A stretch of DNA of 64,000 nucleotides from CAZPMT01 sp964587655 (GTDB lineage Bacteria > Hydrogenedentota > Hydrogenedentia > Hydrogenedentales > SLHB01). The stretch covers positions 50,506-114,505 of the forward strand of contig CAZPMT010000004.1 of the NCBI GenBank assembly GCA_964587655.1, in the 5' to 3' direction. Below, piece after piece: positions 40,763 to 49,459 of this stretch (its first letter is position 1; every line of letters begins with the position of its first letter). A program made the translations under genes and the position numbers. The notes under the pieces were generated by a model. That model had not been told where the DNA came from, searched no databases, and saw only the letters and a program-made list of their open reading frames with translations.

Positions 40763-43279
40763 CTATTCGAGTGGCATTCGTTGTCCGCGGTTGAGGATTA
40801 GGATGCGGTTACCGTCGGAGACGGTGACGGTCTGTCTGGCCGGGTTGAACTCGGTTATCTTCCAGGGATCGTAAAGTGTATCGCCGATCAAAAGGTCGAG
40901 ATAACGCGGGGGGGCATTCTGCGGATATAGGGCGACGGAAAAGCGCGGAGCGCGCTTCTCGTTGCGGACGACCCCCCGCAGCTCGACGTCCGCCGGGGGC
41001 AGGAACGCGGGTCGTTGCGGGCTTTCGGTGGCAGTTGACGATTGTGTTTGTTCGGGTTGAGTCGTCTCTGACGGCGCGACGGCGGTAGCTTCGGTCTCGG
41101 AAGTCTTGGGAGACGCCGCAGGCGCCCGCTCGACCGGTTTCTCCTCCCTTACGGAAGCCGGTTCCGGCAGCACAAACGCCTTCTCGTAGATCGTTCCATC
41201 GGCATTGGCAATGAGGCGGACGCGGTAGCTATCCGGCGGCAGCTCCTGATGAAGGACCAACTCTCGACGTGAAAGGACTTCGCGAATCTCTTTGGATTGC
41301 GAGACGGCCGTGTCCTGCCAGAATCCCGGGGATTTCTCGCGCTCAAGCAGATACGTGTACGAATTCCGCGGGTCACAGTTTGTCGTGGTTTGACAAACTG
41401 TCGTGTGAACCGAGCTCAGCAACAGCGCGCGGTATCCGGCATTGCTCACGGTGATCGACGCGTCATAGAGGACGCGGCCACCGTCCCCGGTGCCGGTCTC
41501 AATTGGGTTCCATGTCACGTTGACCTCTGGTCGCGGCGTGAGGATTCCGGCGAGATTTGACGATACAATGAGCAATAGCACCAGGCATGCTCCCACGGCG
41601 GCGGGCAACGCAATCCTTCCCGTTCGTAAGGGAGCGAGCGCAAGGCACGCCGCAGCCAGGAGACCCAAGTCGGCCAGGATCAGCAGGACCATGCCGGAGC
41701 GAAGGAACCACGGCCCGCCTTGACGGAAGCGGGCGGCGAGCGGGTCCATGCCGTATTGGGCTTCATGAATCAGAACGGCGCAGATGGCCGTGAACGCCAG
41801 CCACACAAGGATCAACCCGAGTCCTCGTGGAAGCCTGTCCGGAAGGGCCCCCACCAAGGTCGCAAGAGCGCCGGCAAGAATGGGTATGATAAGCACCCAA
41901 TGGATCGCCGGCCCCTGGTACGTGGCGCTGCGCAACACCTGAAGCGGAGACATATCGTTCGCCAGCGGCAGAAAAGCGCAGATGCCCAGCGCGAAAGCGC
42001 TGCCCCACGCCACCCAGGAGTCCACGCCGAGGTTCGGCCGTTCGCGCACCACCAGGCGCGCAAGCGCGCCCGGACGAACCATGCGTTTGATGAGCGACCC
42101 GCTCGGCTGCGGGACGTCCCGCGCGGTACTGGCCATGAGGGCGCGGGCCACAAGGCCGTGCACGCGCGCGCAGTCCCGCTGGACCCGGATCATCTCCTGC
42201 TCGGCGGCATTGAACCGCGCCTTGTCCATGGCGCCGGACTCAAAACGCTTTTGGACGTGATCGAGACACGCCTGGATCGTCTGGACTTCGGTTGCGCAGT
42301 CGTTCGACACCTGTTCGAGCCGTCTGCGCCGAAACGTAACCTCGGCTTCGGCGCGCAACTTCTCGGCTTGCGAGTCCGCACGGCAATCGGCCAGCACTTG
42401 AGGAGACATCGTCGCTTCATCCTTGAGGCGATCTACTTCGCTCAACCGCAACTCGGCCCGTTCGCGCCGGAGCAACGCCTCGCGCAGTCCGTCGATATGG
42501 ATGTCGAAAAGCGACCGTGAATCGAACGGCTCCGGCGGCAGCACGACTTCCACACTCTCACTCGGGATGGCGTCCAGCGACACGTTTGCATAGCCGCCAG
42601 CGATATGGGGATCGTTCACCGCGAGCCAAGCGCGAAGGTTCTGCTGCAACCGTTCGAGGTATTCCCGACGGTGACGGAGCCGGTCAACGGTATCCCGGAA
42701 CGCCGAGAACTCCATTTCACCAATGCGCGCCGACAGGCCGGCCTGAGCAATTCTCTCCAAGGTGCTCGCCAGCTCGATGCTCGTTTCCATCATGCGCTTT
42801 CGAAGCGTCTCCTCGAGATTCGCGCGCGCATTCCGTACGCGTTCGAGGTCGTTGTCCAGCGCATTGCGGTCCGCCTCGACCCCCTGGGTCTCGCCGGCCG
42901 CCAATGCCGCCAACCGGCGCGTTATCTTGTGCTCGAGGCTGAAAAGAACGCGCAACGGTTCGAGGATGTCCAAGACGGGCGGCGCGGCGGCTCCCGGAGG
43001 TTCCCCTAGCGGCACTTCCGCCTGTTCTTCCGCGGGGGCTTGTCCCGGGATCCTCTCTCTCAAGGGCGCGAACTGCGGACGCGCCTTGCGGATAAGCTCC
43101 GGATGGTCCTTGAGGTGGATCTCGATGGTATCGGGCGGGACTTCATGCCGAAACGGGATCCGGATCTTCTGCCGGCAGGCCACACACTTCCCCGGGAGCC
43201 CGAACATCGATTCGGACACCTTCATCTTCTGTCCGCAGACGCAATATATTCGCAACTCGGTCAAGGCGCCCACTTCCAT
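40763..43279 (-). CDS. Zinc-ribbon, coiled-coil, multi-pass membrane protein of unknown function
   Basis: An 838-aa protein of unrecognised family. Residues about 10-40 form a zinc ribbon (YCVCGQKMKVSESMFGLPGK, then CVACRQK), typical of MJ0042-like ribbons in planctomycete-like genomes. About 120-390 is charged and helical with coiled-coil character. About 420-590 contains four to six hydrophobic helices. A beta-rich region and a Ser/Thr/Pro/Glu linker (PSETTQPEQTQSSTATES) precede a C-terminal ~70-residue domain ending VTVSDGNRILILNRGQ. The ATG at 43279 follows GGAGG by 5 bases; the GTG at 43291 lies over that site and is less likely. Residues about 627-635 (TVCQTTTNC) are encoded by palindrome C. 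Confidence 0.6.
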   Translation of the reverse strand: MEVGALTELRIYCVCGQKMKVSESMFGLPGKCVACRQKIRIPFRHEVPPDTIEIHLKDHPELIRKARPQFAPLRERIPGQAPAEEQAEVPLGEPPGAAAPPVLDILEPLRVLFSLEHKITRRLAALAAGETQGVEADRNALDNDLERVRNARANLEETLRKRMMETSIELASTLERIAQAGLSARIGEMEFSAFRDTVDRLRHRREYLERLQQNLRAWLAVNDPHIAGGYANVSLDAIPSESVEVVLPPEPFDSRSLFDIHIDGLREALLRRERAELRLSEVDRLKDEATMSPQVLADCRADSQAEKLRAEAEVTFRRRRLEQVSNDCATEVQTIQACLDHVQKRFESGAMDKARFNAAEQEMIRVQRDCARVHGLVARALMASTARDVPQPSGSLIKRMVRPGALARLVVRERPNLGVDSWVAWGSAFALGICAFLPLANDMSPLQVLRSATYQGPAIHWVLIIPILAGALATLVGALPDRLPRGLGLILVWLAFTAICAVLIHEAQYGMDPLAARFRQGGPWFLRSGMVLLILADLGLLAAACLALAPLRTGRIALPAAVGACLVLLLIVSSNLAGILTPRPEVNVTWNPIETGTGDGGRVLYDASITVSNAGYRALLLSSVHTTVCQTTTNCDPRNSYTYLLEREKSPGFWQDTAVSQSKEIREVLSRRELVLHQELPPDSYRVRLIANADGTIYEKAFVLPEPASVREEKPVERAPAASPKTSETEATAVAPSETTQPEQTQSSTATESPQRPAFLPPADVELRGVVRNEKRAPRFSVALYPQNAPPRYLDLLIGDTLYDPWKITEFNPARQTVTVSDGNRILILNRGQRMPLE
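41374..41401. repeat. Palindromic element C, copy 2, inside the zinc-ribbon membrane protein gene
   Basis: CACAGTTTGTC (41374-41384), loop GTGGTTT, GACAAACTGT (41392-41401). It is the same 29-bp design as in ftsA and at 56336-56364. The host gene stays open. Confidence 0.88.
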
Positions 43280-43593
43280 AACGGCCTCCACGGAGACTAC
43301 ATGTTAGTATACCAAGTTTGAACGAGAATATGCAATAAATCAGTACACGACAATGGGTTGCGACCCCCGTTTTTTCCAAGAAATCGCACCTGTCGGAGTG
43401 AAAGCATGGGCGGCAAAGGCGCGGCGATTCCCTGGTTTCCGCCTTCCCCGGGGCCGGTGTGAAATTGCGGGGCGCATTGGCGAGGCACGGGAAACGTGTC
43501 CCTTGGACTTCGCTTATGTATGCTATGCGTGGGCGCGGAGGAAATCCGCTTTTTCCCTCGCAGAGGCTCCTCCGGGAAGAAGGAATCGGCGCG
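43280..43593. other. Divergent intergenic region with no gene seen
   Basis: The left part is A+T-richer; a leftward TATACT (43306-43311, complement) could serve the zinc-ribbon gene, with a poor -35. The right part is G+C-rich and open in frame with the next gene, but no start in it has a better ribosome-binding site than 43594. Confidence 0.4.
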
Positions 43594-44046
43594 ATGATGA
43601 TGAATCTCGAACGCATCGAACAGAAATGTCTGAGCTACTTGACGCAGGTGGCGAATCCCCTTGTACCCATACCGACACTTATGGCTCATATCAACGAGGA
43701 CGAGGAATGCCGGGGCGTTTCGGAACGGGACCTGACTGATTTTCTTCGCAAGCACGAGTTGTTTCGCGTCTTCGATCCCGACTTCCCTGAAACGGATTCG
43801 GATGCGACGGCGGAATGGTCTTCCGGCGGCATCGCGTCCGGACCTCGGGTCATTTTGGTGACTCGCATTCCAACGCAGTCTGAGATGCTGGCCGCGATAT
43901 CGGACCAGTTCAAGCAGATGGACGAGGCGCTTGTCCGGGCACAGGCGGAGGCGGCCGGGAACGGCGACACGGAAGGCCACGAGAGAATCTCGGAGATACT
44001 GATACGCACGCGGGCCCTTGCGAAGAAATTCAACGTAACGCTGTAG
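43594..44046 (+). CDS. Conserved-looking hypothetical protein, 150 aa
   Basis: No family was recognised. The product begins with a Met triplet and a short helix (NLERIEQKCLSYLTQV). It continues with PIPTLMAHINEDEECRGVSERDLTDFLRKHELFRVFDP, which looks like a winged-helix-type fold. An acidic stretch, a VILVTRIPTQSEML strand-helix and a helical tail follow. The start at 43594 follows AAGGAATC by about 8 bases; the frame is open further upstream without better support. It converges on rarA with 27 bases between the stops. A role in DNA binding is possible but speculative. Confidence 0.5.
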   Translation: MMMNLERIEQKCLSYLTQVANPLVPIPTLMAHINEDEECRGVSERDLTDFLRKHELFRVFDPDFPETDSDATAEWSSGGIASGPRVILVTRIPTQSEMLAAISDQFKQMDEALVRAQAEAAGNGDTEGHERISEILIRTRALAKKFNVTL

Positions 44047-44073
44047 CCCCTTAAGAGAAGACTCGGCCTTCGG

Positions 44074-45426
44074 TCACTCTGAAGATTCGGGGGGCGAGTC
44101 CACGGGTCCCGCGTCACGTTTCCCAAAGTCGTCCAGCCGCTCTTTGAATTCCGCTTCCTTGCCGCGGTCTGTGGGATGATAATACGTGCCGCGCGGCACG
44201 CCGTAGTTCTGGGGCACGTAACCCCCTTCGTAGTCGTGAGCGTACTTATAGCCCTCGCCGCGGCCAAGCCGTTTCGCGCCGGGATAGTTGGCGTCCTGTA
44301 GGTGTTTCGGCACGGCGACCGTCTTCTTTTCCTGAACGTCCTTAACGGCGGCGGCAATCCCCATGCAGGCGGCGTTGCTCTTTGGCGCGCACGCCACGTA
44401 CGTGGCCGCGTGCGCGAGAATGATCTGCGCCTCGGGCAGACCGACGAACTCGCAGCTCTGCCACGCCGCGGTCGCGACGATCAACGCCATCGGGTCCGCA
44501 TTGCCGACGTCCTCGGAAGCGCAGATGCAGATGCGCCGCGCGATGAACCGCGGGCTCTCGCCCGCCTCCAACATGCGCGCCATCCAGTAGAGGGCCGAGT
44601 CGGGATCAGTCCCGCGCATGCTCTTGATGAAGGCCGAGGCGGCGTCGTAATGCTCGTCGCCGGCGCCGTCGTAATGCAGCATTTTCTGCTGGATCGACTC
44701 CTCGGCGACGTCGATGGAGATAATGATCTCGCCATTCGCAGGCGGCGTCGTCAGGAGCGCGATCTCGAGCGCATTGAGGGCGCGCCGCGCGTCCCCTTCG
44801 GCATATGTGGCGATGTGCTGGAGCGCTTCCTCTTCGACGATGACTTCACAATCGGACGCTCCCCGGTTCGGATGCGACAGGGCGCGCCGAAGCAAGTGGA
44901 TGACGTGCTCGGTTTCGAGCCGGCGGAACTCAAAGACCTGCGACCGCGAGAGCAGCGGAGCGACGATCGAGAAGAACGGATTCTCGGTGGTGGCCCCGAT
45001 GAGAATGATGGCGCCGTTCTCGACCGAGGGCAGCAATGCATCCTGCTGCGACCGGTTGAACCGGTGGATCTCGTCGATGAAAACGATGGTCCGCCGCTGT
45101 TCCTGAACTTGGCGGCGCTTCGCGGCCGCAATCAGATCGCGGACTTCCTTCACGCCGGACGTGACGGCGTTAAGCGGCTCGAACGCCGCCTTAGTCAGCA
45201 TGGCGATCACGCGCGCCAGCGCGGTCTTCCCGCTGCCCGGGGGGCCGAAGAGGATAACCGAAGTGAGCCGGTCCGACTCGATGGCGCGCCGCAGGATTTT
45301 TCCCGGACCGAGGATGTGATCCTGCCCGATGATCTCGTCCAAGGTTCGCGGGGCGGCCCTGCGCGCGAGGGGCGCTTCACTCCGGAGCCGCTCCGCGGCC
45401 GACTGCTCGAACAAATCCTCAAACAT
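44074..45426 (-). CDS. rarA: Replication-associated recombination protein RarA (MgsA) AAA ATPase
   Basis: RarA is a tetrameric AAA+ ATPase related to clamp loaders that acts at stalled replication forks. The 450-aa product has the TLDEIIGQDHILG opening, Walker A GPPGSGKTA near 60, Walker B VFIDEIHRFN near 115, sensor 1 IGATTENP and sensor 2 GDARRALNALE. The C-terminal tetramerisation region contains HYDAASAFIKSMRGTDPDSALYWMARML. The ending CxYPHDYxxGYVxQxY-like stretch (YKYAHDYEGGYVPQNYGVPR) is also diagnostic. The last ~25 residues are charged and variable. It starts at 45426 with no strong Shine-Dalgarno. Confidence 0.95.
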   Translation of the reverse strand: MFEDLFEQSAAERLRSEAPLARRAAPRTLDEIIGQDHILGPGKILRRAIESDRLTSVILFGPPGSGKTALARVIAMLTKAAFEPLNAVTSGVKEVRDLIAAAKRRQVQEQRRTIVFIDEIHRFNRSQQDALLPSVENGAIILIGATTENPFFSIVAPLLSRSQVFEFRRLETEHVIHLLRRALSHPNRGASDCEVIVEEEALQHIATYAEGDARRALNALEIALLTTPPANGEIIISIDVAEESIQQKMLHYDGAGDEHYDAASAFIKSMRGTDPDSALYWMARMLEAGESPRFIARRICICASEDVGNADPMALIVATAAWQSCEFVGLPEAQIILAHAATYVACAPKSNAACMGIAAAVKDVQEKKTVAVPKHLQDANYPGAKRLGRGEGYKYAHDYEGGYVPQNYGVPRGTYYHPTDRGKEAEFKERLDDFGKRDAGPVDSPPESSE

Positions 45427-45483
45427 GCCTACATCCTACTCCAGTCCCGACACCGGGGCAATCGGTCGAATTGCGTGACAATA

Positions 45484-45498
45484 AGCCCGCTCGCGGGC
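45484..45498 (-). terminator. Possible terminator after the UroD-like gene
   Basis: Read leftwards, GCCCGCGAGCGGGC forms a 6-bp GC stem with a 2-base loop and is followed by TTATTG. It starts 12 bases past the UroD-like stop. The T-run is weak, so termination efficiency is doubtful. Confidence 0.35.
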
Positions 45499-45509
45499 GT
45501 TATGCGGCC

Positions 45510-46715
45510 TCAGCCGTGCGTGTATGCAGTGTCCCACATTGCTTCCATGTTCTCGGGCGGGACGCCGGGTTGGATGTTGTGCACGGCCGCGAAGACGAAC
45601 CCGCCGCCGGGCCCAAGGTCATCGATGCGACGCCGCACTTCCTCGCGGACCTCGGCGGGCGTGCCCTGCGGCAAAACGGTCTGAGTATCGCATCCGCCGC
45701 CCCAGAACGCGATGTCGCGTCCAAACTCGGCCTTGAGACGGCGCGTGTCCATGTCGGCCGCGGAGATCTGCACGGGATTGAGTATGTCCACGCCCATCTC
45801 GATCAGCTCCGGAATGAACGCATGGACGGATCCGCAGGAATGCAGGAAAAGTTTGATGTTTCCCATCTTGCTTTTCATGTGCGCGTATAGTCTCTGCATG
45901 GACGGTTTGACGAGACGGCGCCACATGGCGGGATCGATCTGAGGGCCTTGCTGCGCGCCGAGGTCGTCGGCTATGCACACGACGTCGAGATAGGGGCCCA
46001 GCGCCTCGATATAGGAGTCGAACTCTTCGATATGGCCGTCCGCCAGGGCATCCATCAATGCCACGGCGAAGGCCTCGTCCGCGGCAAGGTCGCACATGAA
46101 GTTGGCCATTCCGCGCACGATCTGCGCGGCGGCGAATATGTGGCCTCCAAACGCGCCGGCTATGGCGCAGTCCGTCGTTTCCCGCAAGACGCGGGCGCGC
46201 GCCGCGAGGTCCTCCAGCGTCTCGTCTTGCCAAGGAGATCGGTCAAGCAATCGGATCGCATGCCGGTATTGGTCCACGTCCTGTATCGTGCGGATGTATG
46301 GACAGGCGGGCCCCACCGGCGAGAACCATGCCGACGATGCATGCCGTACAATCAGCGGACGCCCATCCGGACCAGCCAACGCCTCGCCTCCGCCCTCGAG
46401 CGGCACGGGATTCCAGCCCGCGGGGAGTTCGCAAGCAGTACCGTCGGACAATACAGCCGTCCTCCACGCCTTCGGCTCGAACCCAAGACGCACAATATCG
46501 CCGTGAAAACGCGCGCGCACCTGTTCCTCGATGCAGGCGCACTGCATGTAGACGTGGTGAATCCGCGTCTGTCCATCCTGCAAACCAATGTGGCGTTTCA
46601 GACTGTTGTAGGCAATGCCGTGGAGACCCGTCACGTCAGTGCCGCCGATGTCAATGGGAATGCGGTCGGGGTCTTTGTGGCCCAAGGCGGCCAGTACGCG
46701 CTCGCGTGAAGTCAT
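45510..46715 (-). CDS. Uroporphyrinogen decarboxylase-family (MtaA/CmuA-like) methyltransferase
   Basis: A 401-aa member of the UroD superfamily. The N-terminal MTSRERVLAALGHKDPDRIP is the usual opening of the non-heme branch. The barrel shows KLFLHSCGSVHAFIPELIEMG with a His-x-Cys metal site near 275 and a distal GGGFVFAAVHNIQPGVPPENM. These features fit MtaA/CmuA-type zinc methyltransferases that move methyl groups to corrinoids or from O-methyl sugars, rather than heme synthesis. Such genes are highly amplified in planctomycete-like and Hydrogenedentes genomes. No corrinoid protein gene is adjacent, so the substrate is unknown. Its start is followed (leftwards) by a plain intergenic region with no clear promoter. 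Confidence 0.83.
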   Translation of the reverse strand: MTSRERVLAALGHKDPDRIPIDIGGTDVTGLHGIAYNSLKRHIGLQDGQTRIHHVYMQCACIEEQVRARFHGDIVRLGFEPKAWRTAVLSDGTACELPAGWNPVPLEGGGEALAGPDGRPLIVRHASSAWFSPVGPACPYIRTIQDVDQYRHAIRLLDRSPWQDETLEDLAARARVLRETTDCAIAGAFGGHIFAAAQIVRGMANFMCDLAADEAFAVALMDALADGHIEEFDSYIEALGPYLDVVCIADDLGAQQGPQIDPAMWRRLVKPSMQRLYAHMKSKMGNIKLFLHSCGSVHAFIPELIEMGVDILNPVQISAADMDTRRLKAEFGRDIAFWGGGCDTQTVLPQGTPAEVREEVRRRIDDLGPGGGFVFAAVHNIQPGVPPENMEAMWDTAYTHG

Positions 46716-46955
46716 ATGGAAAACGGTCCTCCTTTTTCGGAAACGCTCGCTGACCAGCGAACGCGCTTCTCCAGTTTACCCGCCGTCAGGTCCGGCCTCC
46801 GTTCGGCCCGGTGGACTCAATGTGCCACAAGCGACTGTGGGATTCAATTCTTAATCCGTTGCCCGCCCTCAGGTTTCCGAAGCTGTTCTCACCTTGAAGA
46901 CCCGGACCCTGTGTGCTACCATTTGCAATTGGTGAGTCATCCGTTGATAAAAGAC

Positions 46956-47675
46956 GTGATACGTCGTACTTTCCCACCGGCAGTGCCGCGATCGTGCACC
47001 GGCCTTGCACTGACCCTGATCGCGATGATGTCCGGGTGTAACCCGCCGGAGGGGACAAGAACGCCTGCCTCCGAACCGGAGCTTTCCCAAGAGCAAATCC
47101 TCAGCGAACTGCGACAGGGCGTGTTTCCCTTGACGACACTTGTGGTCCCGGTTCCGAACGTGGTGGGTTGGGGACACGACGGCTCCGGCGCGCCCGCGAT
47201 TCTCAGCACCGAGGCCCAGGATCAAGTGCTTGCCTTCGTTCGTTCCGCCAAAGTGAAATACGAGGCAACAGATAACGGAAAAGCCGCGCTCAACCAGCTC
47301 TCGGATGACCTCGCGGCAACACTGGAGAAGGCATGGGAGCAGGAACGTTGGCGCGTGGTCATGTGCGCAATCGGGGCTTACGAGGTCCTGGTCCCGGGTT
47401 CCGTGCGGATGGCGCGGCTCCGCGGACGGGCGGAAGTGCGCATGAACCGTCCGGATGTTGTCGTCAAAGGTTTCTTTGAAGACAAGATTAAGAACGACGT
47501 TTACGCCTTTGTGGAGGTCACTCTGCATCCGAGCAATGAGGTGAAGCGTCTTCAAGTGCGCAAAGGCGAGGTGTTCTGCGGGTTGAGATTTGTGGATTTT
47601 GTCGGTAAGCTTCGGGGGATAGAGATTGAATACCTGGACATTCCCGGTGAAACGTTCCGAGCGATGGGGCCGTGA
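46956..47675 (+). CDS. Lipoprotein of a tandem paralogous pair (upstream member)
   Basis: A 239-aa putative lipoprotein. The leader VIRRTFPPAV ... GLALTLIAMMSGC ends in a lipobox (MSGC), so the mature protein is acylated at Cys. The body shares clear blocks with the next gene: (A/T)xxNGKAALNQL, ERWRVVMCAIGAYEVLVPGS, MARLRGRAEVRMNRPDVVVKGFFEDK, VYAFVEVTLHPSNEVKRLQVR and DIPGETF. The paralogue has the same order with about half identity in these blocks. No known domain was recognised. The start is uncertain: GTG at 46956 gives a normal 28-residue leader, while TTG at 46944 and GTG at 46932 are alternatives. No Shine-Dalgarno is convincing. Confidence 0.6.
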   Translation: MIRRTFPPAVPRSCTGLALTLIAMMSGCNPPEGTRTPASEPELSQEQILSELRQGVFPLTTLVVPVPNVVGWGHDGSGAPAILSTEAQDQVLAFVRSAKVKYEATDNGKAALNQLSDDLAATLEKAWEQERWRVVMCAIGAYEVLVPGSVRMARLRGRAEVRMNRPDVVVKGFFEDKIKNDVYAFVEVTLHPSNEVKRLQVRKGEVFCGLRFVDFVGKLRGIEIEYLDIPGETFRAMGP

Positions 47676-47729
47676 ACGAGGCGCTCTGATGACCCGGCCG
47701 GGCATTGGAGAGAACTGAGGGTTGTAAAC

Positions 47730-48392
47730 ATGAAGAAATGCTTGTCCGTTGCGATCTTGGCGGCCTTCCTGTGCTTGGGGTGTCAGGAGCAGGCCCCGCC
47801 CCCGCCCCCGGCGCCCCCACCGGCGCCGGAGAAGACTCCGGAGAAGATCAAAGAAGAGGTCATGGCCACGCTCGCGCCTATGGCGGGCTTGGTTGCAGAT
47901 CCTGCGGCGGGTGCGTTCACCGATGACATGAAGAAAAGCGTCATAGAGGGATTGCAGAAGGCCCGCAGCGCGAATCAGGCTTCCGAGAACGGCAAGCTGG
48001 CGTTGGAGATGGTCACTCGCGAGATAGAGACCATCATAAGCACGGCGCGCGACCAGAAGCGCTGGCGGCTCGTCTTGGGCGCCATCGAGGCATACGAGGT
48101 CATGTCGCCGGGAACCACAAAGATGAACCGCCTGAAGGACCGGGCGAAACTCTATATCAGCCGCCCGACCGTTACGGTGAAAGGCTTCATGGATGACAAG
48201 GAGACCAAGGACACCTATGTGTTTCTTGAGGTAACCCTGCACCCGAGCGAGGAAGTCAAGTCGATGCAGGTTCGAGTCGGGGAGGAGTTCTTCGGCGTGC
48301 GCCTACTGGATATCGTCGGCAACAAGAAGGGCGTTCGGCTCGAATACCTCGCCATACCCGGCGACACGTGGGACGTCATGACGGGCCGGTAG
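47730..48392 (+). CDS. Lipoprotein of a tandem paralogous pair (downstream member)
   Basis: A 220-aa lipoprotein with leader MKKCLSVAILAAFLCLGC and lipobox CLGC, then a Pro-rich linker (PPPPPAPPPAPEKTPEK) that may cross the peptidoglycan or space the domain from the membrane. The C-terminal ~110 residues parallel the upstream gene (RWRLVLGAIEAYEVMSPGT, LKDRAKLYISRPTVTVKGF, TYVFLEVTLHPSEEVKSMQVR, AIPGDTW). A GAGGG site is about 7 bases before the ATG. The two genes, 54 bases apart, probably form an operon and arose by duplication. Function unknown. Confidence 0.75.
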   Translation: MKKCLSVAILAAFLCLGCQEQAPPPPPAPPPAPEKTPEKIKEEVMATLAPMAGLVADPAAGAFTDDMKKSVIEGLQKARSANQASENGKLALEMVTREIETIISTARDQKRWRLVLGAIEAYEVMSPGTTKMNRLKDRAKLYISRPTVTVKGFMDDKETKDTYVFLEVTLHPSEEVKSMQVRVGEEFFGVRLLDIVGNKKGVRLEYLAIPGDTWDVMTGR

Positions 48393-48422
48393 CTTAGGCT
48401 CTAGGGTTAAAGGTTAGGGTAT

Positions 48423-49376
48423 ATGGCCGGTAATGTGAAATACCAGGGCGTGATTCTGGCTGCGGGGCATGGTTCGCGGATGGGGCCGTTTGGGAAGCTC
48501 TTTCCAAAACCAGTTGTGCCGATCTGCAATAAGCCTCTTCTCGTGTACCAACTCGATTATATGCGCCAGATCGGTATCGACGAGGTCATCATCGTCATCG
48601 GCCATCTCGGCTATCGGATCACTCAGACCCTGGGCGATGGTTCGCGGTTTGGCATGCGGATTCAGTATGTGGAGCAGGAGAAGCGGCTGGGCATCGCCCA
48701 TGCAGTGGGCCAGCTTGAACCGTACATCGACCGGCCTTTCATGTTGTTTCTTGGCGACATCTTCTTTGAGTTGCCGGACTTGCACGTGATGGTCGACGAG
48801 ATGGAACGGCACAAGGCGACGGCCGTTCTTGCCGTCAAGGAGGAAACCGATCCGGAGGCCGTGAAACGGAACTTCGCCGTGATCCTTCGCGAGGACGGGA
48901 CGGTGCGCCGGGTGATCGAGAAACCCCGCTGCCTGCCGAACATGCTCAAGGGTTGTGGATTATACCTGTTCGATCTGCCGGTCTTTGAAGCGATTGGCCG
49001 GACGCCACGGACCGCCTTGCGCGACGAGTATGAACTGACCGATTCGATTCAGATGCTCATCGATTACGAGTACCCCGTTCGGGTGGCGCCGGTCGTGGAA
49101 TGGGATATGAACGTGACGTACATCGGCGACCTGATCGTATGTTCGATGCACGTGCTCGAGTCGATGAAGCGGCGCTTTCTCGTGGGGGACGGGTGCCGGT
49201 TGGCGGAGGGTGTCGAGCTTGTCGATACGGTGCTTGGCGACAACGTCACCGTCGCCAAACCGATGCGCCTGGAACGATGCGTGATCCTTTCCGGGGTCGA
49301 GTTGCTCGAGGGCGAGCACTATGTTGACAGCGTGATCACGCGAGAAGGCGTCTTGCGACCCTGCACCGAGGCGTGA
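48423..49376 (+). CDS. Sugar-1-phosphate nucleotidyltransferase
   Basis: A 317-aa member of the RmlA/GalU/GlmU-type NTP-transferase family, which forms NDP-sugars from NTP and sugar 1-phosphate. The signature loop is GVILAAGHGSRMGPFGKLFPK followed by PVVPICNKPLL. A LFLGDIFFE motif near 110 carries the metal-binding Asp, and RVIEKPRCLP is the sugar-binding strand. The C-terminal third looks like the start of a left-handed beta-helix (VSDTVLGDNVTVA-type repeats), as in bifunctional or acyltransferase-linked members, but is short. The product could feed the RmlD-like/DegT-like genes at 2-4 kb or other glycan synthesis. A weak site precedes the start in an A/G-rich TTAGGGT context. Confidence 0.83.
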   Translation: MAGNVKYQGVILAAGHGSRMGPFGKLFPKPVVPICNKPLLVYQLDYMRQIGIDEVIIVIGHLGYRITQTLGDGSRFGMRIQYVEQEKRLGIAHAVGQLEPYIDRPFMLFLGDIFFELPDLHVMVDEMERHKATAVLAVKEETDPEAVKRNFAVILREDGTVRRVIEKPRCLPNMLKGCGLYLFDLPVFEAIGRTPRTALRDEYELTDSIQMLIDYEYPVRVAPVVEWDMNVTYIGDLIVCSMHVLESMKRRFLVGDGCRLAEGVELVDTVLGDNVTVAKPMRLERCVILSGVELLEGEHYVDSVITREGVLRPCTEA

Positions 49377-49459
49377 CGCGCGCGTCGCCTGCGTCATCGC
49401 TTTACGCCGCAGGTTCGTTTTGCACACTCGAGTGCCTCCGGAAAGGCCGGCAGACTGAC

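Noticed and set aside
46716..46955. Upstream extension of the first lipoprotein gene to 319 aa
   Set aside because: It would put 80 residues before the signal peptide hydrophobic core. The frame is open only because no stop happens to occur.
48395..48420. Telomere-like CTAGGGTTAAAGGTTAGGGT stretch before the nucleotidyltransferase
   Set aside because: It is a short non-repeating run with no further units; probably a chance A/T/G-rich leader.
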